Below are positions 13,867 through 20,998 of a DNA stretch of 22,015 nucleotides, piece after piece. The DNA comes from CAYZUE01 sp964481825 (GTDB lineage: Archaea > Hydrothermarchaeota > Hydrothermarchaeia > Hydrothermarchaeales > JALUUU01), in assembly GCA_964481825.1 (NCBI GenBank), contig CAYZUE010000014.1:1-22015 (forward strand), in the 5' to 3' direction. The notes beneath the pieces were generated by a model, which ran no database searches, was not told the DNA's origin, and saw only the letters and a list, made by a program, of their open reading frames with translations. The translations under genes and the position numbers were made by a program. How positions within the stretch are numbered: position 1 is the first letter of the stretch; each line of letters begins with the position of its first letter.

Positions 13867-14931
13867 TAATATCTTTTTAAATGTCTGAACATCACCGTTT
13901 GTTTTTATCGCCGTTACTGAATAATGAGTTCGTGAGGCTTTAAATCCTCTATTTTTTAACTCATGAATAATCTCATTCATTGGTGGAGCTGGTATTTTCC
14001 ATAATTTGCATAGTTCATGTATATCATAGTAAAAAGGAGTATCATCTTCTTTAATGATAAGTTGTAATGTCTTTAGCCCATGAAAATCTACTAGACCATA
14101 TGCTCCTTCAAAAACCTTTTTAACAAATTTTTTTTCTTGAAGTTTACCTAACCAAAGAGGTCCTGTTATGTTAAAGTTATCTCCACAATTACATTTTTTA
14201 TCTTTAGGTAATTCATTGGAGTAGATTCTATTTTTACATCTTTTACAATAATACAAATAACCCATTTTTGATAGGCTATTATCCGCCTTTTTTTTGCCAT
14301 TAACAATTTTTATATAAACCCTAAAATAATGTTCGTTATAGTGAGATAGAATACTCTTTATTCCTTTTTCATACTTAGCACATGTTTTTACAATATAACC
14401 TATTAAAATCCTCATTCCAACTTCATGACAAAAACCTGTTTTCAAAGGTATTACTCCGTATTTTCTCAGGCAGGCTTTGGGATGTACGCTACATAGTGGG
14501 GCAGTGTCTGTTGCAGTAACTCCCACATAACCCCCCTTTTTTAAAGCTAAAATAGCATTGTCAAGAAACGGTATTGGGCTGCCAAATGGATCTAAATCTA
14601 TAAAATTATATCCCTCAATTTCTTGCAATAACAAATTAGCTTTTTTATTATAAACTTTGACATTTAGCTTGTTCAATTTTGCATTTTCTGTAATCAACTT
14701 CTTGGCTTTTGGGTTAGCGTCATTAAGGATTACCTTACATTTTACCTCATTAGCAATTCTTAATCCTTTAGCTCCTGATGCTGCCAGAAGATCTAAAAAA
14801 ATAATTTCTTCCGTCAATCTTAACTCATGAATCACTGCACAACAAATGTCTCGATTCAATTTCATACGTGGGTTAAAAAAAATATTTTTTGATATAGATA
14901 GCTTAGTTTTTCCTTCCTTAACCTCTACCAT
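13855..14931 (-). CDS. trm1: tRNA (guanine26-N2)-dimethyltransferase Trm1
   Basis: 358 residues. It forms m2G/m2,2G at position 26 of tRNA using SAM. Signature blocks are the N-terminal FFNPRMKLNRD, the SAM motif LDLLAASGAKGLR, the catalytic FIDLDPFGSP, and VTATDTAPLCSVHP. The C-terminal Trm1-specific domain carries four cysteines (CKRC, CNC) that likely bind zinc. The length is slightly below most archaeal homologues. The frame opens at a GTG (14943) overlapping the SWIM gene, but GGAG about 6 nt before the ATG at 14931 makes the ATG start better. That leaves only one base after the upstream stop (TAG A ATG). The pair is therefore tightly coupled. Confidence 0.93.
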   Translation of the reverse strand: MVEVKEGKTKLSISKNIFFNPRMKLNRDICCAVIHELRLTEEIIFLDLLAASGAKGLRIANEVKCKVILNDANPKAKKLITENAKLNKLNVKVYNKKANLLLQEIEGYNFIDLDPFGSPIPFLDNAILALKKGGYVGVTATDTAPLCSVHPKACLRKYGVIPLKTGFCHEVGMRILIGYIVKTCAKYEKGIKSILSHYNEHYFRVYIKIVNGKKKADNSLSKMGYLYYCKRCKNRIYSNELPKDKKCNCGDNFNITGPLWLGKLQEKKFVKKVFEGAYGLVDFHGLKTLQLIIKEDDTPFYYDIHELCKLWKIPAPPMNEIIHELKNRGFKASRTHYSVTAIKTNGDVQTFKKILLNI

Positions 14932-14932
14932 T

Positions 14933-15181
14933 CTATTCTCCACTTGAAAACATAGTCATGGCAATTGTAGCGCATATATGGGAGCAAAAAACTTCCTTGT
15001 CAGCATGAATAGAAGAATATGGACACGTACAACTAAGTTTCCCATCACTTTGCATGATAACGCTATAATTATCCTTATCTCCATCTACAGTAAAATATAT
15101 AGCCTTATTAGTTTCATTATCCACTTTTACTCTACTTTCTTCAAACATTTTTCTTGCTTTTTTGTAGATGTCTTTTTTCAT
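14933..15181 (-). CDS. Small SWIM-type zinc finger protein
   Basis: 82 residues. After a basic helix (KKDIYKKARKMFEESRV), the middle part looks like the beta-strands that precede SWIM domains (AIYFTVDGDKDNYSVIM). The zinc motif C51-x-C53, then C66-x-H68 (SCTCPYSS, CSHI) follows, so this is a free-standing SWIM finger. SWIM domains bind DNA or protein; the partner here is unknown. I chose the ATG at 15181 rather than the upstream TTG (15199) because a TATA-like box at 15203-15214 lies about 27 nt away. It is directly coupled to trm1. Confidence 0.75.
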   Translation of the reverse strand: MKKDIYKKARKMFEESRVKVDNETNKAIYFTVDGDKDNYSVIMQSDGKLSCTCPYSSIHADKEVFCSHICATIAMTMFSSGE

Positions 15182-15202
15182 TATTTTAAAAATATGCAAA
15201 TA

Positions 15203-15214
15203 GATATTTATTTT
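15203..15214 (-). promoter_or_regulatory. TATA-like box of the SWIM-trm1 unit
   Basis: AAAATAAATATC read on the minus strand, about 27 nt from the ATG at 15181, consistent with a leaderless message. The rest of 15200-15414 holds no gene or structure that I can support. Confidence 0.4.
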
Positions 15215-15414
15215 TTATTATTAGAAATGGTCTTTTGAGGTGAATTTACAAATTGTACACATTCTAATAAATTGTCCTTTAAGAGCTTATGTAAATATCC
15301 TATAATAACTTTTTAAGTTTTTACATAATCCACTTAATTAACTGATTTGACAAAAAATGGATATTTTATGAAATAACCATGAAAAAATTCTATCTTTAAT
15401 TAGCTTTTGTCCTA

Positions 15415-15690
15415 TTATCGTCTTTTAGTGTAGCAATCTCTACAATAAACCGGTCTATCTTCTCGTGGTTTAAAGGGAACGGTTGTTTCTATACCACATT
15501 CTGCGCATGTAGCTGGATGCATTTGTCTCTGACCAAAACCTCGGCTCCCAAATTGTTCTTTTCTTCGATCTCTGCAAGTTTTACACCTTTTTGGTTCTTG
15601 GAATCCCCTGCTAGCATAAAAATCTTGCTCGTCACCAGAAAATACAAAATCTTGTGAACATTCTTCACACGTCAAATTTTTATCTTCCAT
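15415..15690 (-). CDS. Double zinc-ribbon protein
   Basis: 91 residues with two four-cysteine units: C8/C11 with C36/C39 (CEEC, CKTC) and C62/C65 with C83/C86 (CAEC, CRDC). The blocks QDFVFSGDEQDFYASRGF and TVPFKPREDRPVYCRDC match a widespread family of small zinc-ribbon proteins of unknown function (the probable zinc-binding zf-trcl type). The linker is rich in Arg, Gly, Phe and Gln (RGFGQRQ), suggesting nucleic acid or protein contacts. GGTGA lies about 5 nt before the ATG. A good BRE/TATA (GGGAATAATTTATATA on the minus strand, TATA at 15737-15744) gives a leader of about 25 nt. Confidence 0.87.
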   Translation of the reverse strand: MEDKNLTCEECSQDFVFSGDEQDFYASRGFQEPKRCKTCRDRRKEQFGSRGFGQRQMHPATCAECGIETTVPFKPREDRPVYCRDCYTKRR

Positions 15691-15736
15691 ATATTCACCT
15701 TAATTTTTAACTTAAGTTCACAAAAGGCTATTGCAG

Positions 15737-15744
15737 TATATAAA
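15737..15744 (-). promoter_or_regulatory. TATA box of the zinc-ribbon gene
   Basis: TTTATATA on the minus strand is preceded by the purine-rich GGGAATAA (BRE-like). It is the clearest promoter in the window. It predicts a transcription start near 15715 and a leader carrying GGTGA. Confidence 0.6.
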
Positions 15745-15794
15745 TTATTCCCTTTTATCTAACCTTTTTAATCCCGGTTTTTGATTATAATTGG

Positions 15795-16952
15795 TCAATT
15801 CTTTAATTTTAAACTTAGGGTAGCAAAAATAAGAGTTCCTAATACTAAGATTAAAGTTGTAACTTTAAACAATCCAGAGTATTCAACAGAACTAGCAATC
15901 AGACCTATACCAATTGCTCCAACTGCAATTCCAAGATCAAAATGCGATGTAAATATTGCCATAGCCATTCCCCTGTTTTTTGGTTTTGCATTATCCGCTA
16001 CCATAGCTGAAAGTATTGTATAAGAAGATCCAAACCCTAAAGAGTAAATTACAGCAAAAAAATAAAATCCTTCAATCGACGTGAATATTGATGCAGAATA
16101 AATACCACCAATCGTTAAAATCATCAAAGGTAAAATTATCTTCATTCGACCTGTTTTATCAGACAACTTTCCTATTATTGGCCGTGTAATTATTGTTGTA
16201 ATTGCGGCGACTGTGAACAATTTACCAATCATAGAATAATTCATCCCCAGATGAAGCTGATATACAGGAATAAACGTCACTACCACCCCATAACTTACTG
16301 TTAGGAAAAAAATGCCAAAAGATGCCAGAATAACTCTTTTATTAGCAATTGTTTCTTTTAGATTTATTAATATGGGCGCATGATTATGTGCAGGTTGTGT
16401 TTTTTTTATTAGCGATGCTAGACATAATGAAACAACTCCAAAAATCGATGCAACATAAAAAGTATTATTAAATCCTATAGAATCAACTAGATATCCACTT
16501 AAACCAGGAGCTATGGCCATTGCAGCCATTATGGATGTTCCATAAACTCCCATTGCTTCACCTAAACGATTTTTTGGAGATAATTCAGTCACCATAGCCA
16601 TTGATGCAATTGTAAAAGCCCCAATTCCTAAGCCATGAATTATCCTACTGAACATCAATCCACCCGGTGATGAACTTAAAGTATAAAGTATCGGTGATAT
16701 AGTGAAAATAAAAGCTCCTAAAAGCAATAAATTTTTTTTAAAGTGTCTATCAGCATAACTACCATATGGTATCCTTGCTAGAACAGAAACAACTGCAAAT
16801 ATTCCAACTATGATTCCTATTTCATTTTCTTTTGCTCCTAACTGTTGTGAATACGGAGATAATATAGGTAACAACATGTGAAAACTCATAAAAAAAGCAA
16901 ATGTGGAAAGTGCAAGAATTAAGTAACTTTTTGTATATATTTTATTTTCCAT
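15795..16952 (-). CDS. Major facilitator superfamily transporter
   Basis: 385 residues, nearly all hydrophobic helices, consistent with 12 transmembrane segments in two halves. The motif A loop after TM2 is present (YGSYADRHFKKN, 63-74), with its counterpart in the second half (GKLSDKTGRMK, 261-271). An R-x-x-x-G pattern at SRIIHGLGIGAF (102-113) is typical of motif B in proton-coupled drug efflux (DHA1-type) carriers. A histidine-rich loop (PAHNHAP, 187-193) lies between the halves. The substrate is unknown; efflux of a small molecule is most likely. It is monocistronic, with a TATA box at 16973-16984 about 27 nt from the ATG, suggesting a leaderless message. Confidence 0.9.
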   Translation of the reverse strand: MENKIYTKSYLILALSTFAFFMSFHMLLPILSPYSQQLGAKENEIGIIVGIFAVVSVLARIPYGSYADRHFKKNLLLLGAFIFTISPILYTLSSSPGGLMFSRIIHGLGIGAFTIASMAMVTELSPKNRLGEAMGVYGTSIMAAMAIAPGLSGYLVDSIGFNNTFYVASIFGVVSLCLASLIKKTQPAHNHAPILINLKETIANKRVILASFGIFFLTVSYGVVVTFIPVYQLHLGMNYSMIGKLFTVAAITTIITRPIIGKLSDKTGRMKIILPLMILTIGGIYSASIFTSIEGFYFFAVIYSLGFGSSYTILSAMVADNAKPKNRGMAMAIFTSHFDLGIAVGAIGIGLIASSVEYSGLFKVTTLILVLGTLIFATLSLKLKN

Positions 16953-16972
16953 TTATCCATCTCTTTTTACTT

Positions 16973-16984
16973 CTTATTATAAAC
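16973..16984 (-). promoter_or_regulatory. TATA box of the MFS gene
   Basis: GTTTATAATAAG on the minus strand, centred about 27 nt before the ATG at 16952. Confidence 0.5.
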
Positions 16985-17097
16985 AATTCTAAATAAATTT
17001 TCTAGAAGAGTTCCGTAGAAAATTTTATAAATTTTTCTAAAGATGCTATTTTTTTTTGTTTTTTAATATCTAATAAAAACAATAATTAAATTATTTC

Positions 17098-17119
17098 TAA
17101 TAGTTTTTATTAACTATTA
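17098..17119 (-). terminator. Inverted repeat after the ABC permease gene
   Basis: TAATAGTT and AACTATTA form a perfect 8-bp inverted repeat around a 6-nt loop, 6 nt beyond the permease stop codon. On the minus strand T-rich sequence follows. The arms are AT-rich and weak. It may mark the 3' end of the eL33-cysS-ABC unit. Confidence 0.35.
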
Positions 17120-17125
17120 ATAAAT

Positions 17126-17875
17126 TCATACTTTCATTCTCTTAAAGAATTGAGTACCAAGTATTACCATTATTAAAGCAAAAGCTGAAAGAATTAATAA
17201 GTCGATTACAATTGAAAAACGCGATGTACCTAATAGAGTTCCTCTTAGTCCATCAACTGCGTATGTTATCGGATCAATTAGTACTAAAATCGAAAGCCAG
17301 GTGGGAAGGCCATCAACATCGAACAATGCTCCACTTAAAAAAAACATAGGAAATGCAACAAAACTTACTACCATACCAAAACCTTCAGGACTTTCCATAA
17401 GAGAACCTATTATCAATCCCAGGCTAACCATACCTATAGCTAAAAATAATATGAATGCAAACGTCATTAAAAGTGAATAAAGACTATAAGATATTCCGAT
17501 AATAAATCCGAATGCAATAATAATTATGGATTCCAGCAAAGAATCAGTTATTCCACCTAATACTTTCCCCATAAAAATCGTGGTTCTAGATAATGGTGCA
17601 ACCATTACCTCTTTAAGGAAATCTATTTTTCGATCCCAAACAATGTAAACCCCAAAAAATAGAGATGTGAAAAGTACTGCCATGCATAAGATTCCAGGGA
17701 AAATGAATGTCCGATAATCCATTCCCTCGATATCGACCTTTGTTCCCAAGCCTGTTCCAAAAATTCCAAGCCATAATAGAGGAAGAAAAATAGCTGAAGC
17801 AATTCTAGAATGTTCTCTCCTGAATACAATGAATTCTCTGAGCCACAGAGCGTATAATCCAGTTATTTCACTCAT
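17126..17875 (-). CDS. ABC-2 type transporter permease
   Basis: 249 residues with six predicted membrane helices (about 25-42, 54-78, 103-130, 132-155, 165-190 and 222-242). The sequence around FPGILCMAVLFTSLFFGVYI and the C-terminal PITYAVDGLRGTLLG are typical of DrrB-like ABC-2 exporters. It forms a complex with the ATPase encoded just upstream, and the genes share a 4-bp ATGA overlap, so subunit synthesis is coupled. The exported substrate is unknown; drug, lipid or polysaccharide are all possible. Confidence 0.93.
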   Translation of the reverse strand: MSEITGLYALWLREFIVFRREHSRIASAIFLPLLWLGIFGTGLGTKVDIEGMDYRTFIFPGILCMAVLFTSLFFGVYIVWDRKIDFLKEVMVAPLSRTTIFMGKVLGGITDSLLESIIIIAFGFIIGISYSLYSLLMTFAFILFLAIGMVSLGLIIGSLMESPEGFGMVVSFVAFPMFFLSGALFDVDGLPTWLSILVLIDPITYAVDGLRGTLLGTSRFSIVIDLLILSAFALIMVILGTQFFKRMKV

Positions 17876-18837
17876 CTTCGAGCCCTCGCTCTGATAATTT
17901 TATCTACATATCCCCCTTCAGGTTCACCTTCCATTATGTTTCTCCCAGTATAATGTAAAAAAACATCATTTAATGTTGGAGTTCGAAGTTCCACGGTTTC
18001 AACTTCTCCAACTAGCTTCAATATTTCCTGAAGATGTTTACTCGCTTCTTTTACAGTTAGAAACAAATATTCCCCCTTAACCTTCATTTTTTTAATGTAA
18101 TCGAAGTTCAGTTTTTTTAAATTAGGTTCTTTTATTTTCAACCTAACAACATCCCCTCCTATTTTTTCCTTTAAATTTTTTGGAGTATCTAATATCACTA
18201 TTTTTCCATTATCAATAATTGCAATTCTATTGCATAATCTCTCTGCTTCTTCCATATAATGAGTAGTAATAATAATCGACAAATTTCTTCTTTTAACAAG
18301 GTCTTCTATATACCCCCATACATGTTCTCTACTCTGCGGATCAAGTCCTAGAGTTGGTTCATCAAGGAAAAGTACTTTAGGCGAGTGAAGAAGACCTCTT
18401 GCAAGTTCTAACCTCCGTCGCATACCCCCCGAATAATATTTAACTCGATCGTTTGCTCTTTTTGAAAGTCCAACTAATTGAAGAAGACTTTTTATCTTTT
18501 TCTCTCTTTCATCTTTTGGAACATTGAACATTAAAGCATGGAGTTTTAGATTCTCGTATCCTGTTAGCATATCATCTGAACTAGGATCCTGAAAAACTAT
18601 ACCTATATTCCGCCTGACTTCCTCTTGTTGTTTAATTATATCGTAATTGTTAACACTCGCAGTTCCACTAGTTGGCTTAATAAGTGTAGCAAGCATGTGA
18701 ATAAGGGTTGTTTTTCCAGCACCGTTAGGTCCAAGTAACCCAAATATTTCCCCTTCCTTAATTTCAAGATGAATATTATCGACGGCGGTAATGTTATTTT
18801 CATATACTTTAGTTATATCATCAATTTTAATTATCAT
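17872..18837 (-). CDS. ABC transporter ATP-binding protein (DrrA-like)
   Basis: 321 residues. All nucleotide-binding motifs are intact: Walker A GPNGAGKTT, Q-loop VFQDPSS, signature YSGGMRRR, Walker B VLFLDEPT, D-loop GLDPQ and switch histidine ITTHYMEEAE. The C-terminal region (about 220-300) resembles the regulatory extension (DUF4162) of DrrA-type ATPases that drive ABC-2 permeases. Two ATGs are adjacent (18840 and 18837). AGGAGA (complement of 18843-18848) is only 2 nt from the first but 5 nt from the second, so I chose the second. The start lies within the end of cysS, tying it to the tRNA synthetase transcript. Confidence 0.94.
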   Translation of the reverse strand: MIIKIDDITKVYENNITAVDNIHLEIKEGEIFGLLGPNGAGKTTLIHMLATLIKPTSGTASVNNYDIIKQQEEVRRNIGIVFQDPSSDDMLTGYENLKLHALMFNVPKDEREKKIKSLLQLVGLSKRANDRVKYYSGGMRRRLELARGLLHSPKVLFLDEPTLGLDPQSREHVWGYIEDLVKRRNLSIIITTHYMEEAERLCNRIAIIDNGKIVILDTPKNLKEKIGGDVVRLKIKEPNLKKLNFDYIKKMKVKGEYLFLTVKEASKHLQEILKLVGEVETVELRTPTLNDVFLHYTGRNIMEGEPEGGYVDKIIRARARR

Positions 18838-20095
18838 CATATTCTCCTATAAATCCAAATATTGAATTAAAATCCATTAGTACATTCTTTATTTTTTTAC
18901 TTTCATCTTTGGTTATTCCATGAATTTCAATTTTTTTTTCAACGTTTTTAACAAATTTAAAAATAGCAGTTAGTGCAATTGATGAATTTAAGTCATTATC
19001 TAAAGCTGACCAAACCTGTCTTTTAACATCTTTAATAAGGCTGGAATATTCAGTTGAACCTTCACCATTAACTTCATCTAATCTCTCCAAAAAAAATTTT
19101 AAATAATCCAATTTTTTTTCTGTCATTTTAAGAGAATCTATTGTAAAATCAAGACTGTTTCGATAATAAGTAGAAAGAAGTAAAAGGCGAATGGCTAGAG
19201 GGTTATAACCTTTTTTTATTAAGTCTCTAAGGGTATAAAAGTTTCCTAAAGACTTTGACATTTTCTTACCATCTGAAATAAGATGTTTTACATGTAACCA
19301 ATATCCAGTTGGAATTTTTTCTGTTGCTGCTTCACAGACTGCCAAGCTATTTTCATGATGTGGAAAAATTAAGTCTATACCTCCACAATGAATATCCACT
19401 TTTTCTCCAAGGTAATTCAGTTCAAGTGCAGCACATTCAACATGCCATCCAGGTCTACCTTTCCCAGTCTCTGATTCCCAACACATATCTGCATCATGGT
19501 TGTCCCATATTTTCCATAAAACAAAATGCTTTGGGTCTTTATAGTCTTCGCGTTTAATTTTCGCACGTAATTTCGATTTGGGTTTTAAACCAGAAAGACG
19601 TCCATAATCAACTTTATGTACGTTTAGAAAAACATTTCCGGTTTCATCTTTGAAAGCATATCCTTTTTTTAGGAGTTTCATTGTAAGAATTTGAATCTCA
19701 TTTATATGATCTGAAGTGCGGGGATAATGATCTGCAGCTTCAATATTTAATGTAATTAGGTCTTCAAAAAAAGCGCGTTCATATTTTTTTGCAAGTCTTT
19801 TCCAAGGAATCTTTCTTCGTCTTGACCATTCAATGGTTTTCTCGTCTACATCTGTAATGTTCATTACCTTGATAACTTTGTATCCTTTGTGCTGTAACCA
19901 GCGTTTCAGTAGATCGCCAAATAAAAATGTTCTGAAATTCCCAATGTGAGCATAATTATAAACGGTCGGACCACAAGTATAAAGTCTAACAATTCCTGCT
20001 TCAGCTGGTTCAAAGACTTCTTTTTTTTTAGTTAGTGAATTGAAAACACGGAGTTTCATATCGATATATTTTTTTTTCAACTTTGGATATGGCAT
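18827..20095 (-). CDS. cysS: Cysteinyl-tRNA synthetase
   Basis: Class I synthetase charging tRNA-Cys, 422 residues from this start. The HIGH signature is AHIGN (49-53) after the zinc cysteine in LYTCGPTVYNY. The other zinc ligands lie at HVECAALE (C221) and FPHHENS (H246, with E248), and KMSKS is at 278-282. The C-terminal helical DALR-type part is short, as in other compact archaeal enzymes. The canonical opening MKLRVFNSL begins at residue 13 (ATG at 20059). The upstream ATG at 20095 lies about 28 nt from a CTTAAATA box (20120-20127) and would suit a leaderless message, so the start is open. Its presence means the cell need not rely on the SepRS/SepCysS route. Confidence 0.95.
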   Translation of the reverse strand: MPYPKLKKKYIDMKLRVFNSLTKKKEVFEPAEAGIVRLYTCGPTVYNYAHIGNFRTFLFGDLLKRWLQHKGYKVIKVMNITDVDEKTIEWSRRRKIPWKRLAKKYERAFFEDLITLNIEAADHYPRTSDHINEIQILTMKLLKKGYAFKDETGNVFLNVHKVDYGRLSGLKPKSKLRAKIKREDYKDPKHFVLWKIWDNHDADMCWESETGKGRPGWHVECAALELNYLGEKVDIHCGGIDLIFPHHENSLAVCEAATEKIPTGYWLHVKHLISDGKKMSKSLGNFYTLRDLIKKGYNPLAIRLLLLSTYYRNSLDFTIDSLKMTEKKLDYLKFFLERLDEVNGEGSTEYSSLIKDVKRQVWSALDNDLNSSIALTAIFKFVKNVEKKIEIHGITKDESKKIKNVLMDFNSIFGFIGEYDDN

Positions 20096-20119
20096 TATTC
20101 AAAATCGTTATTGAGATAT

Positions 20120-20127
20120 TATTTAAG
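20120..20127 (-). promoter_or_regulatory. TATA-like box of cysS
   Basis: CTTAAATA on the minus strand lies directly after the eL33 stop codon and about 28 nt before the ATG at 20095. It may allow cysS and the ABC genes to be transcribed apart from eL33. Confidence 0.35.
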
Positions 20128-20694
20128 CTATTTTTTTGTTGTTTTTTGTTTTGTTTTCTTTGGTGTTTTCTGTTTCTCAGTTTTCTTCACTTTTTTTGTT
20201 GTTTTCTGTTTCTCAGTTTTCTTCACTTTTTTTGTTGTTTTTTGTTTTGTTTTCNNNNNNNNNNNNNNNNNNNNNNNNNNNNNNNNNNNNNNNNNNNNNN
20301 NNNNNNNNNNNNNNNNNNNNNNNNNNNNNNNNNNNNNNNNNNNNNNNNNNNNNNTTGTTTTCTTTGGTGTTTTCTGTTTCTCAGTTTTCTTCACTTTTTT
20401 TGTTGTTTTTTGTTTTGTTTTCTTTGCTATTTTCTTCATCTCTAAATGAACGGGGCCTATTACAACTATACTTCCTAGAGCATCCCCTGAGAGTCCTTTT
20501 TTAAACCTGGCTAAAAGTGTTCTCTTGCCATGAGTTCTAATAATAACACCTGATATCGCTTTACCATTCTCATTACTCCAAACTACGTTATTTCCAATTA
20601 AACTTGCAACATCTTTATTCTTTACCTCAAGGATACCGTAATTATTATAAACGCTTCTTTTACTCCTTCTGAATCCAACCAATCTTGCCTTCAT
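20128..20694 (-). CDS. rpl35ae: Ribosomal protein eL33 (L35Ae) with lysine-rich repeat tail, broken by an assembly gap
   Basis: The N-terminal 85 residues are a normal eL33: MKARLVGFRRSKRSVYNN, VASLIGNNVVWSNENGK, IIRTHGKRTLLARFKKGL and DALGSIVVIGP. It is a large-subunit protein shared with eukaryotes and patchily present in archaea. After the core comes an extension made almost only of Lys, Thr, Gln and Glu, built on a 20-residue repeat (VKKTEKQKTPKKTKQKTTKK) with one 12-residue variant. Known archaeal eL33 proteins end near the core. A run of 100 Ns (20255-20354) interrupts the repeat, so the tail length is unknown. Both flanks stay in the same frame for any whole number of 60-bp units. AGAGGT lies about 8 nt before the ATG. 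Confidence 0.88.
   Translation of the reverse strand: MKARLVGFRRSKRSVYNNYGILEVKNKDVASLIGNNVVWSNENGKAISGVIIRTHGKRTLLARFKKGLSGDALGSIVVIGPVHLEMKKIAKKTKQKTTKKVKKTEKQKTPKKTXXXXXXXXXXXXXXXXXXXXXXXXXXXXXXXXXXKTKQKTTKKVKKTEKQKTTKKVKKTEKQKTPKKTKQKTTKK
20131..20430 (-). repeat. Tandem repeat (60-bp unit, one 36-bp variant) in the eL33 tail
   Basis: The repeat unit is 60 bp at 20131-20190. It is followed by a 36-bp copy lacking an internal 24 bp (20191-20226). A third copy starts at 20227 and enters the N run after 28 bases. Right of the gap the sequence resumes at unit position 21 and completes a copy (20355-20394), then a last partial copy begins at 20395 and diverges near 20425. Copies are essentially identical at DNA level, including synonymous sites, which indicates recent expansion or homogenisation. 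Confidence 0.85.
20255..20354. other. Assembly gap (100 Ns)
   Basis: Exactly 100 Ns, the conventional length for a gap of unknown size. It falls inside a tandem repeat. The left flank ends at unit position 28 and the right flank starts at unit position 21, so they share the 8 bases TTGTTTTC. The true sequence may be a direct join with those 8 bases merged, or any number of extra 60-bp units. Confidence 0.95.
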
Positions 20695-20998
20695 CTTTTT
20701 TACCTCTTAATTCATGTTTCATTAATTTAATTATCTCTATCCGCTAAGGTAACGTCCATCTTGTTTTTCATTTTTAATATCATGTTACAAATTAATTTAA
20801 AATATAGTGCATCGTTTATAATATTTCCCGAATTTAATAATTAACTTATTTAGTCAAATATCCTATATTAGATTTCGATTTTTACCTATTTACATTCACA
20901 GTTAATAATAACTTCTGTTTTTTCATCAATTTTAAATTAATACAAACATATATTTATGAATTACAAATGGGGATATTTTTTTACAAAAAGAAACTATT
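20695..20998. other. Divergent intergenic region between eL33 and engB
   Basis: 304 bp, very AT-rich. It should hold the eL33 promoter (minus, TATA-like about 20797-20820) and the engB promoter (plus, CATATATTTAT at 20947-20957, or GATATTTTTTT at 20972-20982). Apart from the possible short leader ORF I see no gene, tRNA or strong structure. Confidence 0.5.
20727..20783 (-). CDS. Possible 18-residue leader ORF upstream of eL33
   Basis: The minus strand carries ATG ... TAA encoding MILKMKNKMDVTLADRDN, 32 nt before the eL33 ATG. It starts within about 10 nt of the transcription starts predicted from TATA-like boxes at about 20797-20808 and 20814-20820. Its middle (GATGGACGTTACCTTAGCGG) is unusually GC-rich for this intergenic region. 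It could be a small leader gene, a regulatory stretch for eL33, or chance. No homology is recognised. Confidence 0.2.
   Translation of the reverse strand: MILKMKNKMDVTLADRDN

Noticed and set aside
15215..15414. RNA gene in the SWIM/zinc-ribbon gap
   Set aside because: No tRNA arms, GC-rich helices or box motifs were found; the sequence is plain AT-rich spacer.
17030..17065. T-run (about 17049-17065) as MFS terminator
   Set aside because: It lies upstream of the MFS gene and on the wrong side for its 3' end.
20131..20430. CRISPR array
   Set aside because: The repeats are contiguous with no unique spacers, are low-complexity and coding in frame.
20083..20449. Plus-strand frames rich in Phe, Val and Cys that look like membrane proteins
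   Set aside because: They are the complement of the A-rich lysine repeat in eL33 and run through the N gap; the hydrophobicity is an artefact of poly-T.
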